Shown piece after piece: positions 1 through 7,096 of a DNA stretch of 64,000 nt. Origin of the DNA: Elusimicrobiota bacterium (GTDB lineage: Bacteria; Elusimicrobiota; Elusimicrobia; UBA1565; UBA9628); contig PLZD01000015.1 in the NCBI GenBank assembly GCA_003151975.1, positions 1 to 64,000 on the forward strand, in the 5' to 3' direction. Below the pieces are notes generated by a model that searched no databases, was not told where the DNA came from, and saw only the letters and a list, made by a program, of their open reading frames with translations. Position 1 is the first letter of the stretch, and every line of letters starts with the position of its first letter. The position numbers and the translations under genes were made by a program.

Positions 1-1
1 G

Positions 2-844
2 GATGTCGTGGTTGAGGGATCCAGTGATGCGGGATTCATTGGCTGGTTCCTCGAAGAGAGCAAGGCGAACCACGTAAGAATCCTCGAAGTAGATTTGATT
101 TCAGTACCGGCCGATCTGGTAGCAAAACATGCTGCGGAAAACAATAATAGAGGACGAGTCATCGCCTTCGCTAAGGAAGTATTCTTCTTGCTCGGTTCGG
201 ACACGAAGCAAGCGTCCTGCATAGTCGACTGCGACTTCGATGAGGCTCTCGGAGCCCGAATGTCTTGTCCGCTGGTACTTGTAACTGACTATGCGGCAAT
301 CGAATTATATGCTTTCGACGAAGCCGTCCTGAGAAAATATCTAAGTGTAACGTGCCAGAAGCTCCGGCGCGATGCGAAACTTATTCTTCAATGTGTGCGC
401 CCCGTTTTAGAAGACCTGTTCTTGATACGACTGACTAATCGCTTATTGGGGTGGAACCTTAGGTCATTAGAATTCGAAAGGTACTGTTCGGTCGATAAGA
501 ATGGCGGCCTCGAATTTGACTCCGATGCGTATCTCCGAGCATATCTTGGCAAGAACGCCAGAGCTAAGGATTTCAATGAATTTGCCGGTCTTCTCGGGAA
601 ACTGCGCAAGCGCATTAAGTGCGAATCAAGATGTCGGATTCACGGGCATGATTTCTTAGATCTCCTCTCGCACTATCTCGAAAAGCGGCTCAAAAATCGT
701 GCTTTTGGGAAGGGTGATTGCGATCCCAGAAAACAATTGATCACAGCGATGGAAGCTTCCTATCTTCGAAAACAGAAGCTCTTTAAGAAGTTGCTAGAAC
801 GTGTCCGCCTCCCTGGTTCCACCTCAGTTCTCGCCCCCGCCTAA
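2..844 (+). CDS. DUF4435-like protein, 5' end cut by window edge
   Basis: The reading frame is open to the left edge, so the gene is partial: codons 2-7 read Asp-Val before the first possible GTG at 8. The N-terminal VVVEGSSDAGFIGWFL and later VDCDFDEAL and VTDYAAIEL resemble the TOPRIM-like DUF4435 family, whose members begin with a hydrophobic strand and 'EGxxD' and carry further acidic clusters. DUF4435 proteins are often encoded next to AAA/OLD-type ATPases in defence-like loci; any such partner would lie upstream, outside the window. Base composition is much more AT-rich than the genes from 1.3 kb on, which suggests horizontal acquisition. The family call is by motif only and the function is unknown. 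Confidence 0.55.
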   Translation, partial: DVVVEGSSDAGFIGWFLEESKANHVRILEVDLISVPADLVAKHAAENNNRGRVIAFAKEVFFLLGSDTKQASCIVDCDFDEALGARMSCPLVLVTDYAAIELYAFDEAVLRKYLSVTCQKLRRDAKLILQCVRPVLEDLFLIRLTNRLLGWNLRSLEFERYCSVDKNGGLEFDSDAYLRAYLGKNARAKDFNEFAGLLGKLRKRIKCESRCRIHGHDFLDLLSHYLEKRLKNRAFGKGDCDPRKQLITAMEASYLRKQKLFKKLLERVRLPGSTSVLAPA

Positions 845-980
845 CATCGCATCGACTGGGCCCTGGAGTAAAGAGCTCTCCTTAGTATCCGAATCTTCTT
901 TCTATTGCTTAAGGAAGTCGCCAACTCTATCCGCAGCCTGCCGGCCAAAAAAGCTTTGCACGCTCAATCTCCCCGATGGG

Positions 981-1035
981 GAGTGGAACATTTCCGGGGG
1001 GTCAATCGTATATATATTAGGGGCATTTGCCCCTT
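981..1035 (+). repeat. Copy 1 of a 23-bp dispersed element with GAGTGGAAC arm
   Basis: GAGTGGAAC (981-989), then 12 nt ending in a G-run, then a 23-bp core (1002-1024) beginning TCAATCGTAT and ending GGGGC. An adjoining 6-bp hairpin, AGGGGC-attt-GCCCCT, occupies 1019-1034. The core matches copy 2 (2039-2061) at 20 of 23 positions and copy 3 (37605-37627) at 19 of 23. It ends 37 nt before a start codon, exactly as copy 3 does. It could be a conserved promoter/operator or a recombination site; the sequence alone does not decide. Confidence 0.6.
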
Positions 1036-1061
1036 ATTCAAATTGCTTTGAAGGGGGCATC

Positions 1062-1211
1062 ATGGGAGCGACAATGAAGCAGCAAATAGCCGATCTCAGA
1101 TCTGAGATCGCAAACCTGCGGGTACTCAACCGCTCTGTCATTGCAAAACTCCTGGAGGTTGAGAGTGCGATGAATGCATTGGTTCGCGCCGGGAGACAAA
1201 AGAACGCCTAA
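1062..1211 (+). CDS. Small coiled-coil protein (49 aa), unknown
   Basis: A 49-residue ORF from ATG 1062. It is Leu/Ile/Ala-rich with heptad-like spacing (QQIADLRSEIANLR), so a short coiled coil is likely. There is no signal peptide or membrane segment. The A-G-rich stretch GAAGGGGGCATC just before the ATG can serve as a ribosome-binding site. It lies 37 nt after copy 1 of the 23-bp element; the 115-aa coiled-coil ORF at 37665 has the same arrangement, and both begin with 'M-x3-MK' and an amphipathic helix. They may be small cargo genes of related accessory units. A longer in-frame extension to 801 exists but overlaps the upstream gene and is not favoured. Function unknown. Confidence 0.45.
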   Translation: MGATMKQQIADLRSEIANLRVLNRSVIAKLLEVESAMNALVRAGRQKNA

Positions 1212-1297
1212 AGACCATCTTGCCCGACAATTAAAGTCTAGGATAAGTTTCACCCATACGTTGGAACCATCTCCCTCTCCCCGGTGTCCATTGTTGC

Positions 1298-1987
1298 ATG
1301 GCAAAGCTCGCCGACGTCCTCGACTCGCCCGAGATCCGGCGCCGCACGCAGCGCGTCCTGGAGCTCAAGGACAAAGCCCGCCAGGCGCAAGCCGGCTTGG
1401 CCTTCATCCTCGCCGACCTAGGCGCTGAGCTCATCGCGGCCAAAGCCGCGCTTGATCGCACTTCGGACAAAACCGCGTGGCTGCGCTGGCTCTCGGGCCA
1501 TGTCAAGTTCTCGATTCCCTCGGCCGAGAACTACATGCGCCTCGCGCGCCTGCGCAAGAAATTCGTAACCGGTTACGAATTTTTCGCGCGCCTCCCCCTT
1601 GCCGCGCTCTACCTGATCGCGGCCCTGCCCGACGCCCTCGTCAAAAGGCTCGAGGCCGACCCCCGCCTGCCCTCGCCCAAAACCGGCGCGCTCAAACCCA
1701 TCGAGGACATGGACGAACGCGAGCTCAAAGCGGCGCTCGCGCGCTTCAAAGGACGCCGTCCCACCAAGCCCGGCCGCAAACGCGCGCCCGCGGGAACCCG
1801 CCAGGAACTGGCCCGCGCGGCGATCAAAAGCCTGCGCGACGCCATGCAGGACATGCAAGTCGTCAACGACGGCTCCGGCAAGCTCGACTCCGACTCGAAA
1901 CGCGCCATGCTCGACGAGCTCGACGACGCCCGCGCGATCGTCCTGCACTGGAAGGCCTGGGTTACTCCCGAGAAGCGCAGGAGCTAG
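1298..1987 (+). CDS. DUF3102-like protein
   Basis: 229 aa. The N-terminal half carries the pattern LGAELIAAKAAL ... WLRWLSGHVKFSIPSAENYMRLA. This matches DUF3102-type proteins of phages and mobile elements, which have an alpha-helical region followed by a helix-turn-helix-like segment. The C-terminal half (about 130-175) is Lys/Arg-rich (RFKGRRPTKPGRKR), consistent with nucleic-acid binding. The start is ATG 1298 with no clear Shine-Dalgarno. The gene sits between copies 1 and 2 of the 23-bp element, suggesting it is part of the same accessory unit. Codons for KKFVTGYEFF contain a perfect 20-bp DNA palindrome (1561-1580). Family assignment is moderate; a regulatory role is inference. Confidence 0.6.
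   Translation: MAKLADVLDSPEIRRRTQRVLELKDKARQAQAGLAFILADLGAELIAAKAALDRTSDKTAWLRWLSGHVKFSIPSAENYMRLARLRKKFVTGYEFFARLPLAALYLIAALPDALVKRLEADPRLPSPKTGALKPIEDMDERELKAALARFKGRRPTKPGRKRAPAGTRQELARAAIKSLRDAMQDMQVVNDGSGKLDSDSKRAMLDELDDARAIVLHWKAWVTPEKRRS
1561..1580. repeat. Perfect 20-bp palindrome inside the DUF3102-like gene
   Basis: The half-site ATTCGTAACC is followed directly by its reverse complement GGTTACGAAT with no spacer. The flanks continue the dyad imperfectly (gcaaga... / ...tttttcgc). Both strands therefore encode KFVTGYEF. An exact 20-bp dyad in GC-rich coding DNA is unexpected. It is a candidate protein-binding, recombination or cruciform site. Confidence 0.7.
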
Positions 1988-2017
1988 TCCCTCGCCCGAA
2001 CCGCACCTTCCGACGGA

Positions 2018-2061
2018 GAGTGGAACTTTTTACCCCCCTCAATCGTATGTATATTGAGGGC
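2018..2061 (+). repeat. Copy 2 of the 23-bp dispersed element
   Basis: GAGTGGAAC (2018-2026), 12 nt ending in a C-run, then the 23-bp core (2039-2061). Its end arms TCAAT and ATTGA form an inverted repeat. Spacing between GAAC and the core is identical to copy 1, but the G6 run there is C6 here. It precedes the toxin-antitoxin genes. Confidence 0.6.
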
Positions 2062-2070
2062 CCGCCGGCC

Positions 2071-2099
2071 TTGACAATACGGCACATATGCCTTATAAT
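2071..2099 (+). promoter_or_regulatory. Consensus sigma70-type promoter overlapping the toxin start
   Basis: TTGACA (2071-2076), 17 bp, TATAAT (2094-2099): an exact consensus promoter. The annotated ATG of the toxin (2088) lies inside the spacer, so a transcript starting near 2106 would omit it. Either this promoter serves a shorter product or the antitoxin, or the toxin is read from another promoter, for example the TA-rich 23-bp element just upstream. Confidence 0.65.
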
Positions 2100-2456
2100 A
2101 AAAGCGACTCATTCGAGCTCAAGTTCTACGAGAAGCCTGACGGTGAATGCCAAGTCAGGGACTATCTCCGTTCAGGCGGCAAAGCCTTGAGCGCCAAGGC
2201 CGGCTCCATCCTGAGGCGCCTTCAGGAAAAAGGGCCCAGGATCAGGCGCCCGGAAGCGGATTACCTGCGTGATGGCATCTTTGAATTGCGGATCAAGGTC
2301 GAGCGGAATCAGCACCGCATCCTCTACTTCTTCAATGGAGGAGCGATCGTGCTCACGAACGCGTTCTTGAAGTCCAGCCGCCAGGTGCCGCGGGAAGAGA
2401 TCGACAGAGCGACAAAGTTTCGAGAGGATTGGCTACGGCGCGAGGAGAGAAAATGA
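2088..2456 (+). CDS. RelE/HigB-type toxin (phage-derived Gp49-like)
   Basis: 122 aa. FELKFYEKPDGECQVRDYL, then DGIFELRIKVERNQHRILYFFNGG and LTNAFLKSSRQVPREEI match the RelE/ParE superfamily 'phage-derived Gp49-like' toxins, which are usually mRNA interferases. The terminal Lys/Arg-rich helix (RATKFREDWLRREE) is typical. The only in-frame start near the conserved N-terminus is ATG 2088, which overlaps a consensus promoter and lacks a ribosome-binding site, so the true start is uncertain. The stop overlaps the antitoxin start (ATGA, 2453-2456). The toxin-first order is that of HigBA-like modules and implies translational coupling. Confidence 0.8.
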   Translation: MPYNKSDSFELKFYEKPDGECQVRDYLRSGGKALSAKAGSILRRLQEKGPRIRRPEADYLRDGIFELRIKVERNQHRILYFFNGGAIVLTNAFLKSSRQVPREEIDRATKFREDWLRREERK

Positions 2457-2755
2457 AGAAGAAGGATAGAAATGGCCTCCCCTTCAACGAGTGGCTCGCA
2501 GAGGAGATGAGGGACCCCGAGTTCCGTAAGCACTACGAGGCGGCCGAGGCCCAATGGCTCGCGTCCAAGTCCATAGCCGCCGCCCGAAAGAGGGCCAAGC
2601 TCACGCAGACCGAGCTCGCTAAGCGCATCAAAACCGACCAGAAGGCGATCTGGCGGCTCGAGTCCGGCCGCCAGAACGCGACCATCGGCATGCTCTCAAA
2701 GATCGCCAAGGCCACCAACTGCGACCTGCGCGTCGAGCTTCTGCCTAGGGCCTGA
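2453..2755 (+). CDS. XRE-family antitoxin (HigA-like)
   Basis: 100 aa from ATG 2453, preceded by GAGGAG at a good spacing; the longer ORF from 2429 runs further into the toxin and is not favoured. A helix-turn-helix occupies about residues 45-95 (ARKRAKLTQTELAKRIKTDQKAIWRLESG), a classic Cro/C1 fold. The N-terminal helix (NEWLAEEMRDPEFRKHYEAAEAQ) is the usual toxin-contacting region in this family. It forms a bicistronic unit with the toxin through a 4-bp overlap. It is likely to repress its own promoter and neutralise the toxin. Confidence 0.85.
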   Translation: MKKKDRNGLPFNEWLAEEMRDPEFRKHYEAAEAQWLASKSIAAARKRAKLTQTELAKRIKTDQKAIWRLESGRQNATIGMLSKIAKATNCDLRVELLPRA

Positions 2756-2815
2756 CTCAACGGAACCATCTGAACCGGCTTGACTGGCCTTGATTTTTTG
2801 CGCAAACTCAGAGGT

Positions 2816-5236
2816 ATGGCGAGCTCCCGCGGCAAAGGACGGGCCATTTTTTCCCGCGGGGCCTGCGTCGTCCTGGCGCTCCTTTTTCCGGCCGCACTGA
2901 ACGCGACGACCGTCGAGCCCTCCGCGCACGGCGTCGAGCTTCGGGATGGGACGGTCCGGGTCCGCGTCACCGCTCTTTCTCCGCGCGTCTTGCGCGTCCG
3001 GTACGCGCCCCAGGGCGAGTTCCCGCCCGAGCATTCCTTCGCGGTCTTGCCGGACGCTTTCCCGGAAGCGCCCGCCGTCCGGATCCGCCAGGACGCCCAG
3101 AGCGTCTTCGTGGACGCGGGCAGCGTGACGGCGCGGATCGGTTTGTCTCCGATCTCGATCACCTTCCTCGACGCCCGAGGTCAGGTCGTCTCGCAAGACT
3201 TGCCGGGGCAAGGCGCGGTCTTCGAGGGCCCGGGCTTTCGAGTGAGGAAGTCGATGCCCGAAGACGAGCATTACTTCGCCTTGGGCGACAAGGCCGGACC
3301 GCTCGACCACCGCGGCCAGGCCTTCACGATGTGGAACACGGACGCCTTCGGCTGGCAGGAATCGACCGATCCGCTTTACAAGAGCATCCCGTTCCTGCTC
3401 GCTCTGCGCCGCGGCGCCGCCTACGGCGTTTTTCTCGATAATACCTATCGGACCTGGTTCGATCTGGGAAAGACCTCGCGCGACTCGTATTCCTTCGGCG
3501 CCGACGGCGGCGAGCTGGACTACTATTTCTTTTACGGCCCGCGGCCCAAGCGGGTCCTCGAGGATTTTACGGCGCTCGTCGGCCGCACTCCCCTGCCGCC
3601 CTTGTTCTCCCTGGGCTATCAGCAGTGCCGCTACAGCTATTATCCCGAGGCGCGCGTGCGCGCGCTGGCCGGCGAGTTCCGCAAGCGGCGCATCCCCGCC
3701 GACGTGATCTACCTCGACATCGACTATCAGCAGGACAACCGGCCCTTCACGGTCGACCGCGAACGGTTTCCGCATTTTGCGGGCATGGTCCAGGACCTCG
3801 CCCGCGAGGGCTTCAAGATCGTCGCGATCACCGATCTGCACTTGGCGCGGCTTCCGGGCTACAAGCCCTTCGATGAAGGCGCCAGGGCGGGCTATTTCGT
3901 GAAAAATCCGGACGGGACCGTCTACGTCGGCAAGGTGTGGCCGGGCGAGAGCGTCTTTCCCGATTTCACGCGCGCGGAGGTCCGGGCGTGGTGGGGCGGC
4001 CTTTACCGCGAGTTCGTCAAGGCCGGCATCCGCGGCTTCTGGAACGACATGAACGAGCCGGCGATTTTCGAGCGGGCGGACAAGACGATGCCGCTGGGCA
4101 CCGTCCACGACGTCGACGGGCGCAAGACCGATCACCGCGAGATCCACAACGCGTTCGGCATGGAGAACGCGCGCGCGACCTACGAGGGACTGCTTCGTCT
4201 TGTGCCCGGCTCGCGGCCCTTCGTCCTGACCCGCGCCGCCTACGCGGGCGCGCAGCGCTACGCGGCGTCCTGGACGGGAGACAACTCCAGCACTTGGAAC
4301 CACATGCGGCTGTCGACTCCGCAGCTGATCAACCTCGGGCTTTCCGGCTACGCCTTCGTGGGCGACGACATCGGCGGCTTCAACGGCAGCCCGACGCCCG
4401 AGCTGTTGACCCGCTGGATGGAGCTGGGCGCCTTCAATCCGGTCTACCGCAACCACGCGATGAAGGGCTCGCGCGACCGCGAGCCGTGGGTCGACGGGCC
4501 CGAGCACGAGATGATCCGTCGGCGCTACATCGAGGCCCGCTACCGCTTGCTGCCGTACATCTACACCGAGATGGAAAGGACCTCGCGCACGGGCGTGCCG
4601 CTGATGCGGCCGCTATTCCTCGATTTTCCGGACGATCCGGCGTCGACCGTCGACGACGAGTTCCTGTTCGGCGAACGGCTGCTGGTGGCCCCCAAAGCCT
4701 GGGAGTTCGCCGCGCCCTACGATGTCCGCCTGCCCGCCGGCGATTGGTACGACTATTGGACGGGCAGGAAGATCCCGGGCGGCCGCTCGATCTCGGTCGA
4801 TCCTCCTCTCGACACGCTGCCGGTCTACGTCCGCGCCGGGACGATCCTGCCGCAGCAGCCCGTCGTGCAGGACACGGCCGAGCGCCCGCGAGGACCGCTC
4901 GAGCTGCGCGTGTATCCGGGCCCGGACTGCGGCGGCGAGCTGTACATGGACGACGGAGAATCGTTCGCCTATCGCAAGGGAAAGACTCTGCGCGTGCGCT
5001 TCCAATGCGAAGCGGCGGCCGATCATCTCGACATCACGCTGTCCGCGCCCGAGGGGCCCTATCGGCCGTGGTTCACGGACGTCGCGATCACGGCTTTCGG
5101 AACCGGCCCCATCGCGGCTCTCGATGTCGACGGCCGGAAGGTCTCGGGTTGGAAGACCGAGGGCGAAGCCGTGACGCTTCCTTCTTTGGCGTGGTCCGCC
5201 GGCGCCCATCGGATCAGGCTTCTCTACTCCCATTGA
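2816..5236 (+). CDS. Secreted GH31 family alpha-glycosidase
   Basis: 806 aa from ATG 2816, chosen because it opens a signal peptide (basic residues, then ACVVLALLFPAALNA). The order is an N-terminal beta-sandwich, a GH31 (beta/alpha)8 barrel and C-terminal beta-sandwiches. Visible motifs are DIDYQQ, the nucleophile motif WNDMNEP (Asp411) and the acid/base motif SWTGDNSSTW (Asp489), followed by DDIGGF and HAMKGSRDREPW. The family hydrolyses alpha-glucosidic or related linkages (alpha-glucosidase, alpha-xylosidase). Specificity cannot be fixed here, though the arrangement looks like a neutral alpha-glucosidase. It probably acts in the periplasm or outside the cell. A TTG start at 2780 is possible but less likely. 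Confidence 0.92.
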   Translation: MASSRGKGRAIFSRGACVVLALLFPAALNATTVEPSAHGVELRDGTVRVRVTALSPRVLRVRYAPQGEFPPEHSFAVLPDAFPEAPAVRIRQDAQSVFVDAGSVTARIGLSPISITFLDARGQVVSQDLPGQGAVFEGPGFRVRKSMPEDEHYFALGDKAGPLDHRGQAFTMWNTDAFGWQESTDPLYKSIPFLLALRRGAAYGVFLDNTYRTWFDLGKTSRDSYSFGADGGELDYYFFYGPRPKRVLEDFTALVGRTPLPPLFSLGYQQCRYSYYPEARVRALAGEFRKRRIPADVIYLDIDYQQDNRPFTVDRERFPHFAGMVQDLAREGFKIVAITDLHLARLPGYKPFDEGARAGYFVKNPDGTVYVGKVWPGESVFPDFTRAEVRAWWGGLYREFVKAGIRGFWNDMNEPAIFERADKTMPLGTVHDVDGRKTDHREIHNAFGMENARATYEGLLRLVPGSRPFVLTRAAYAGAQRYAASWTGDNSSTWNHMRLSTPQLINLGLSGYAFVGDDIGGFNGSPTPELLTRWMELGAFNPVYRNHAMKGSRDREPWVDGPEHEMIRRRYIEARYRLLPYIYTEMERTSRTGVPLMRPLFLDFPDDPASTVDDEFLFGERLLVAPKAWEFAAPYDVRLPAGDWYDYWTGRKIPGGRSISVDPPLDTLPVYVRAGTILPQQPVVQDTAERPRGPLELRVYPGPDCGGELYMDDGESFAYRKGKTLRVRFQCEAAADHLDITLSAPEGPYRPWFTDVAITAFGTGPIAALDVDGRKVSGWKTEGEAVTLPSLAWSAGAHRIRLLYSH

Positions 5237-5273
5237 GCTGGCCGGATACCCGATCGGAGGCGCCGCAAGCTTG

Positions 5274-5279
5274 TATAAT
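5274..5279 (+). promoter_or_regulatory. -10 box of the lipoprotein operon
   Basis: TATAAT 39 nt upstream of ATG 5319. A strong Shine-Dalgarno, GGGGAGG (5304-5310), lies between them. Unlike many genes here, this operon has a leader and a ribosome-binding site. Confidence 0.5.
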
Positions 5280-5318
5280 AAAGCCGCATCTAGCCGCAGC
5301 CGTGGGGAGGCATCGCCG

Positions 5319-6005
5319 ATGAGAAATTCAGCGCTTCGCGAGACCGCGCTCGCCGTGTCCGCCGCCGTCGTCGCGTTTTCTTTTCTAGGCTGCGCGACGG
5401 AGTCCAGTCACGCCGTGCAGGCGACGAAGACCGCCTCATCCCAAACGACATACACCGGACCGAAGAGTACGCTGGTGATCGGCAATTTCGACAATCGGTC
5501 CAGCTACATGAGAGGCCTGTTCTCCGACGGCGTGGATCGCCTCGGCGGACAATCGAAGACGATCTTGATGGGGCACCTTCAGGAAAGCGGCCGCTTCAAT
5601 CTCGTCGACCGCGACAACATGGAAGAAATCGCGCGCGAAGCGAAGATCAAGGGCCAGCAGCAGGCGTTGAAAGGCGCGGATTTCGCGGTCACCGGCGATG
5701 TGACCGAGTTCGGCAGAAAAGAAGTCGGCGACATTCAGCTCTTCGGGCTCCTGGGCAGCGGCAAGAAACAAGTGGCTTACTCCAAGGTCACGCTCAACGT
5801 CGTGAACGTGCTTAGCTCGGAAGTCGTCTATTCCGTCCAAGGAGCGGGCGAATACGCCTTGAGCAGCCGCGAGGTCCTCGGCTTCGGCGGCGACTCCGGC
5901 TACGATTCCACGCTCAACGGCAAGGTGCTGGACCTCTCCGTCCGGGAGGCCGTTGATCGGCTGGTGGAAGGCCTGCAGCAAGGCAAATGGGGAACGGCGC
6001 ATTAA
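5319..6005 (+). CDS. CsgG-family lipoprotein
   Basis: 228 aa from ATG 5319, placed by GGGGAGG eight nt upstream; the longer frame from 5271 starts inside the -10 box. The lipobox is FLGC at about residues 21-24. Family features are TLVIGNFDNRSS, an RFNLVDRDNMEEIAREAKI segment, the ADFAVTGDVTEF strand and a C-terminal helix VREAVDRLVEGL. CsgG is the outer-membrane curli secretion channel, and this gene belongs to the wider CsgG/HfaB family. It heads a three-gene lipoprotein set (CsgG, DUF4810, DUF799) known from Neisseria, Vibrio and others as a putative envelope complex. No curli subunit gene is nearby, so classic curli export is not implied. Confidence 0.88.
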   Translation: MRNSALRETALAVSAAVVAFSFLGCATESSHAVQATKTASSQTTYTGPKSTLVIGNFDNRSSYMRGLFSDGVDRLGGQSKTILMGHLQESGRFNLVDRDNMEEIAREAKIKGQQQALKGADFAVTGDVTEFGRKEVGDIQLFGLLGSGKKQVAYSKVTLNVVNVLSSEVVYSVQGAGEYALSSREVLGFGGDSGYDSTLNGKVLDLSVREAVDRLVEGLQQGKWGTAH

Positions 6006-6009
6006 ATTG

Positions 6010-6357
6010 ATGCGTCGCATTTTGCTGCTCGCGGCCGTTGTTGGCGCCGCCGGCTGCGCGAACAGAAGACAGCCGCTGTACTCATGGGGCCAGTACGAGG
6101 ATCTCATTTACGCCTCCTACGCGAAGCCCGGAGCGGTTCCCCCCGAAGCTCAGGTAGAAAAGCTCGAAGCGGACTACCAAAGGGCGCGGTCCGAAAATCT
6201 ACGGATGCCTCCGGGGTGGCACGCGCATCTCGGCTATCTTTACTTCGAGCTCGGCAAGGCGGATCAGGCGCGCCAGGAATTTGAAACAGAGAAAGCGTCG
6301 TTCCCCGAGTCGGCGGTCTTCATGAATCGCTTGCTGGCGAAGTTCAATAAGCCATGA
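6010..6357 (+). CDS. DUF4810 lipoprotein
   Basis: 115 aa from ATG 6010, four nt after the CsgG-family stop. The signal peptide and lipobox (VVGAAGC) predict lipidation at about Cys16. The body matches DUF4810: LYSWGQYEDLIYASYAKPG, then MPPGWHAHLGYLYFELGKADQARQEFETEKASFPES, a TPR-like helical repeat ending in FMNRLLAKF. It sits between the CsgG and DUF799 genes and overlaps the next gene by ATGA. A structural role in the three-lipoprotein envelope assembly is inferred from conserved synteny; the biochemical function is unknown. Confidence 0.88.
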   Translation: MRRILLLAAVVGAAGCANRRQPLYSWGQYEDLIYASYAKPGAVPPEAQVEKLEADYQRARSENLRMPPGWHAHLGYLYFELGKADQARQEFETEKASFPESAVFMNRLLAKFNKP

Positions 6358-7016
6358 GCGCCCGCGGCCCGCTGCGCACGTTGGGACTTGCGATGGCGGG
6401 TTTTTTTCTCGCGGCCTGCGCGACGACCAAGCCGTACGATTACACGAATTTCCGGCAGAGCCGGCCGCGCTCGATCCTCGTCCTGCCGCCCCTGAACAAC
6501 AGCACCGACGTCCGCGCGACGTACGGCTATCTCTCGACGGTGACCCGGCCGCTGGCGGAGATGGGGTACTATGTTTTTCCGGTCGCCATCGTCGATCAGT
6601 TCCTCAAGGAAAACGGCCTGCCGAGCCCCGGAGAGATGCACCAGGCGCCGCTCGATAAACTCGCGTCCATATTCGGCGCTGATTCCGTTTTGTACATCAC
6701 GCTGACGGCGTATGGAACGAAATACCGCATCATCAGCAGCGACACCACCGTCGAGGCGCACGCGAAATTGGTCGACGCCAAGACCGGTTTGCTGCTGTGG
6801 GAAGGGGACGGGTTCGCGCAGGAAGATTCCGGCGGAGGCGGCGGCGGGCTCATCGGCGCGCTGGTGTCGGCCGCCCTGTCCCAAGCCGTCAATTCCAGCG
6901 TGGACACCGCCCACGAGGTCAGCAAGCAGGCGAACTACAATCTTTTTTCCAGCGGAGCCGGAGGGTCGCCGATCCTTTACGGTCCGTATCGCCCGGAAGG
7001 CGCGACTTCCAATTGA
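6354..7016 (+). CDS. DUF799 / GNA1162-like lipoprotein
   Basis: 220 aa, overlapping the previous gene by 4 bp (ATGA). Lipobox FLAAC is at about residues 18-22. Conserved features are RPRSILVLPPLNNSTDV, MGYYVFPVAIVDQFLKENGLPSPGEMHQ, FGADSVLYITLTAYGTKY and VDAKTGLLLWEGDG. Neisserial GNA1162 adopts a fold related to TolB and trafficking components and is encoded with the same two partners. A Gly-rich linker (EDSGGGGGGLIGAL) precedes the C-terminal helix. It completes the trio 5319-7016, probably one transcript. Confidence 0.88.
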   Translation: MSARGPLRTLGLAMAGFFLAACATTKPYDYTNFRQSRPRSILVLPPLNNSTDVRATYGYLSTVTRPLAEMGYYVFPVAIVDQFLKENGLPSPGEMHQAPLDKLASIFGADSVLYITLTAYGTKYRIISSDTTVEAHAKLVDAKTGLLLWEGDGFAQEDSGGGGGGLIGALVSAALSQAVNSSVDTAHEVSKQANYNLFSSGAGGSPILYGPYRPEGATSN

Positions 7017-7096
7017 CCTGATCCGACCGCTGCCCAGAGCCTGACACGACAGAACAATCGTTGCGTTCCCTAATAATTCCTGTTAAACTTGCGGTG

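Noticed and set aside
1554-1575. CGCAAGAAATTC within the DUF3102-like gene as a fourth copy of the 3' intergenic repeat
   Set aside because: Only 12 bp match and the string is explained by codons for RKKF; context (inside a gene) differs from the other copies.
2094-2099. TATAAT as evidence that the toxin is leaderless
   Set aside because: No start codon occurs 5-10 nt downstream in the toxin frame, so the leaderless pattern does not apply here.
2696-4507. A 603-codon minus-strand frame antisense to the GH31 gene
   Set aside because: Composition (Arg, Val, Asp, Gly-rich with no domain motif) and full overlap with a motif-bearing gene mark it as a shadow frame.
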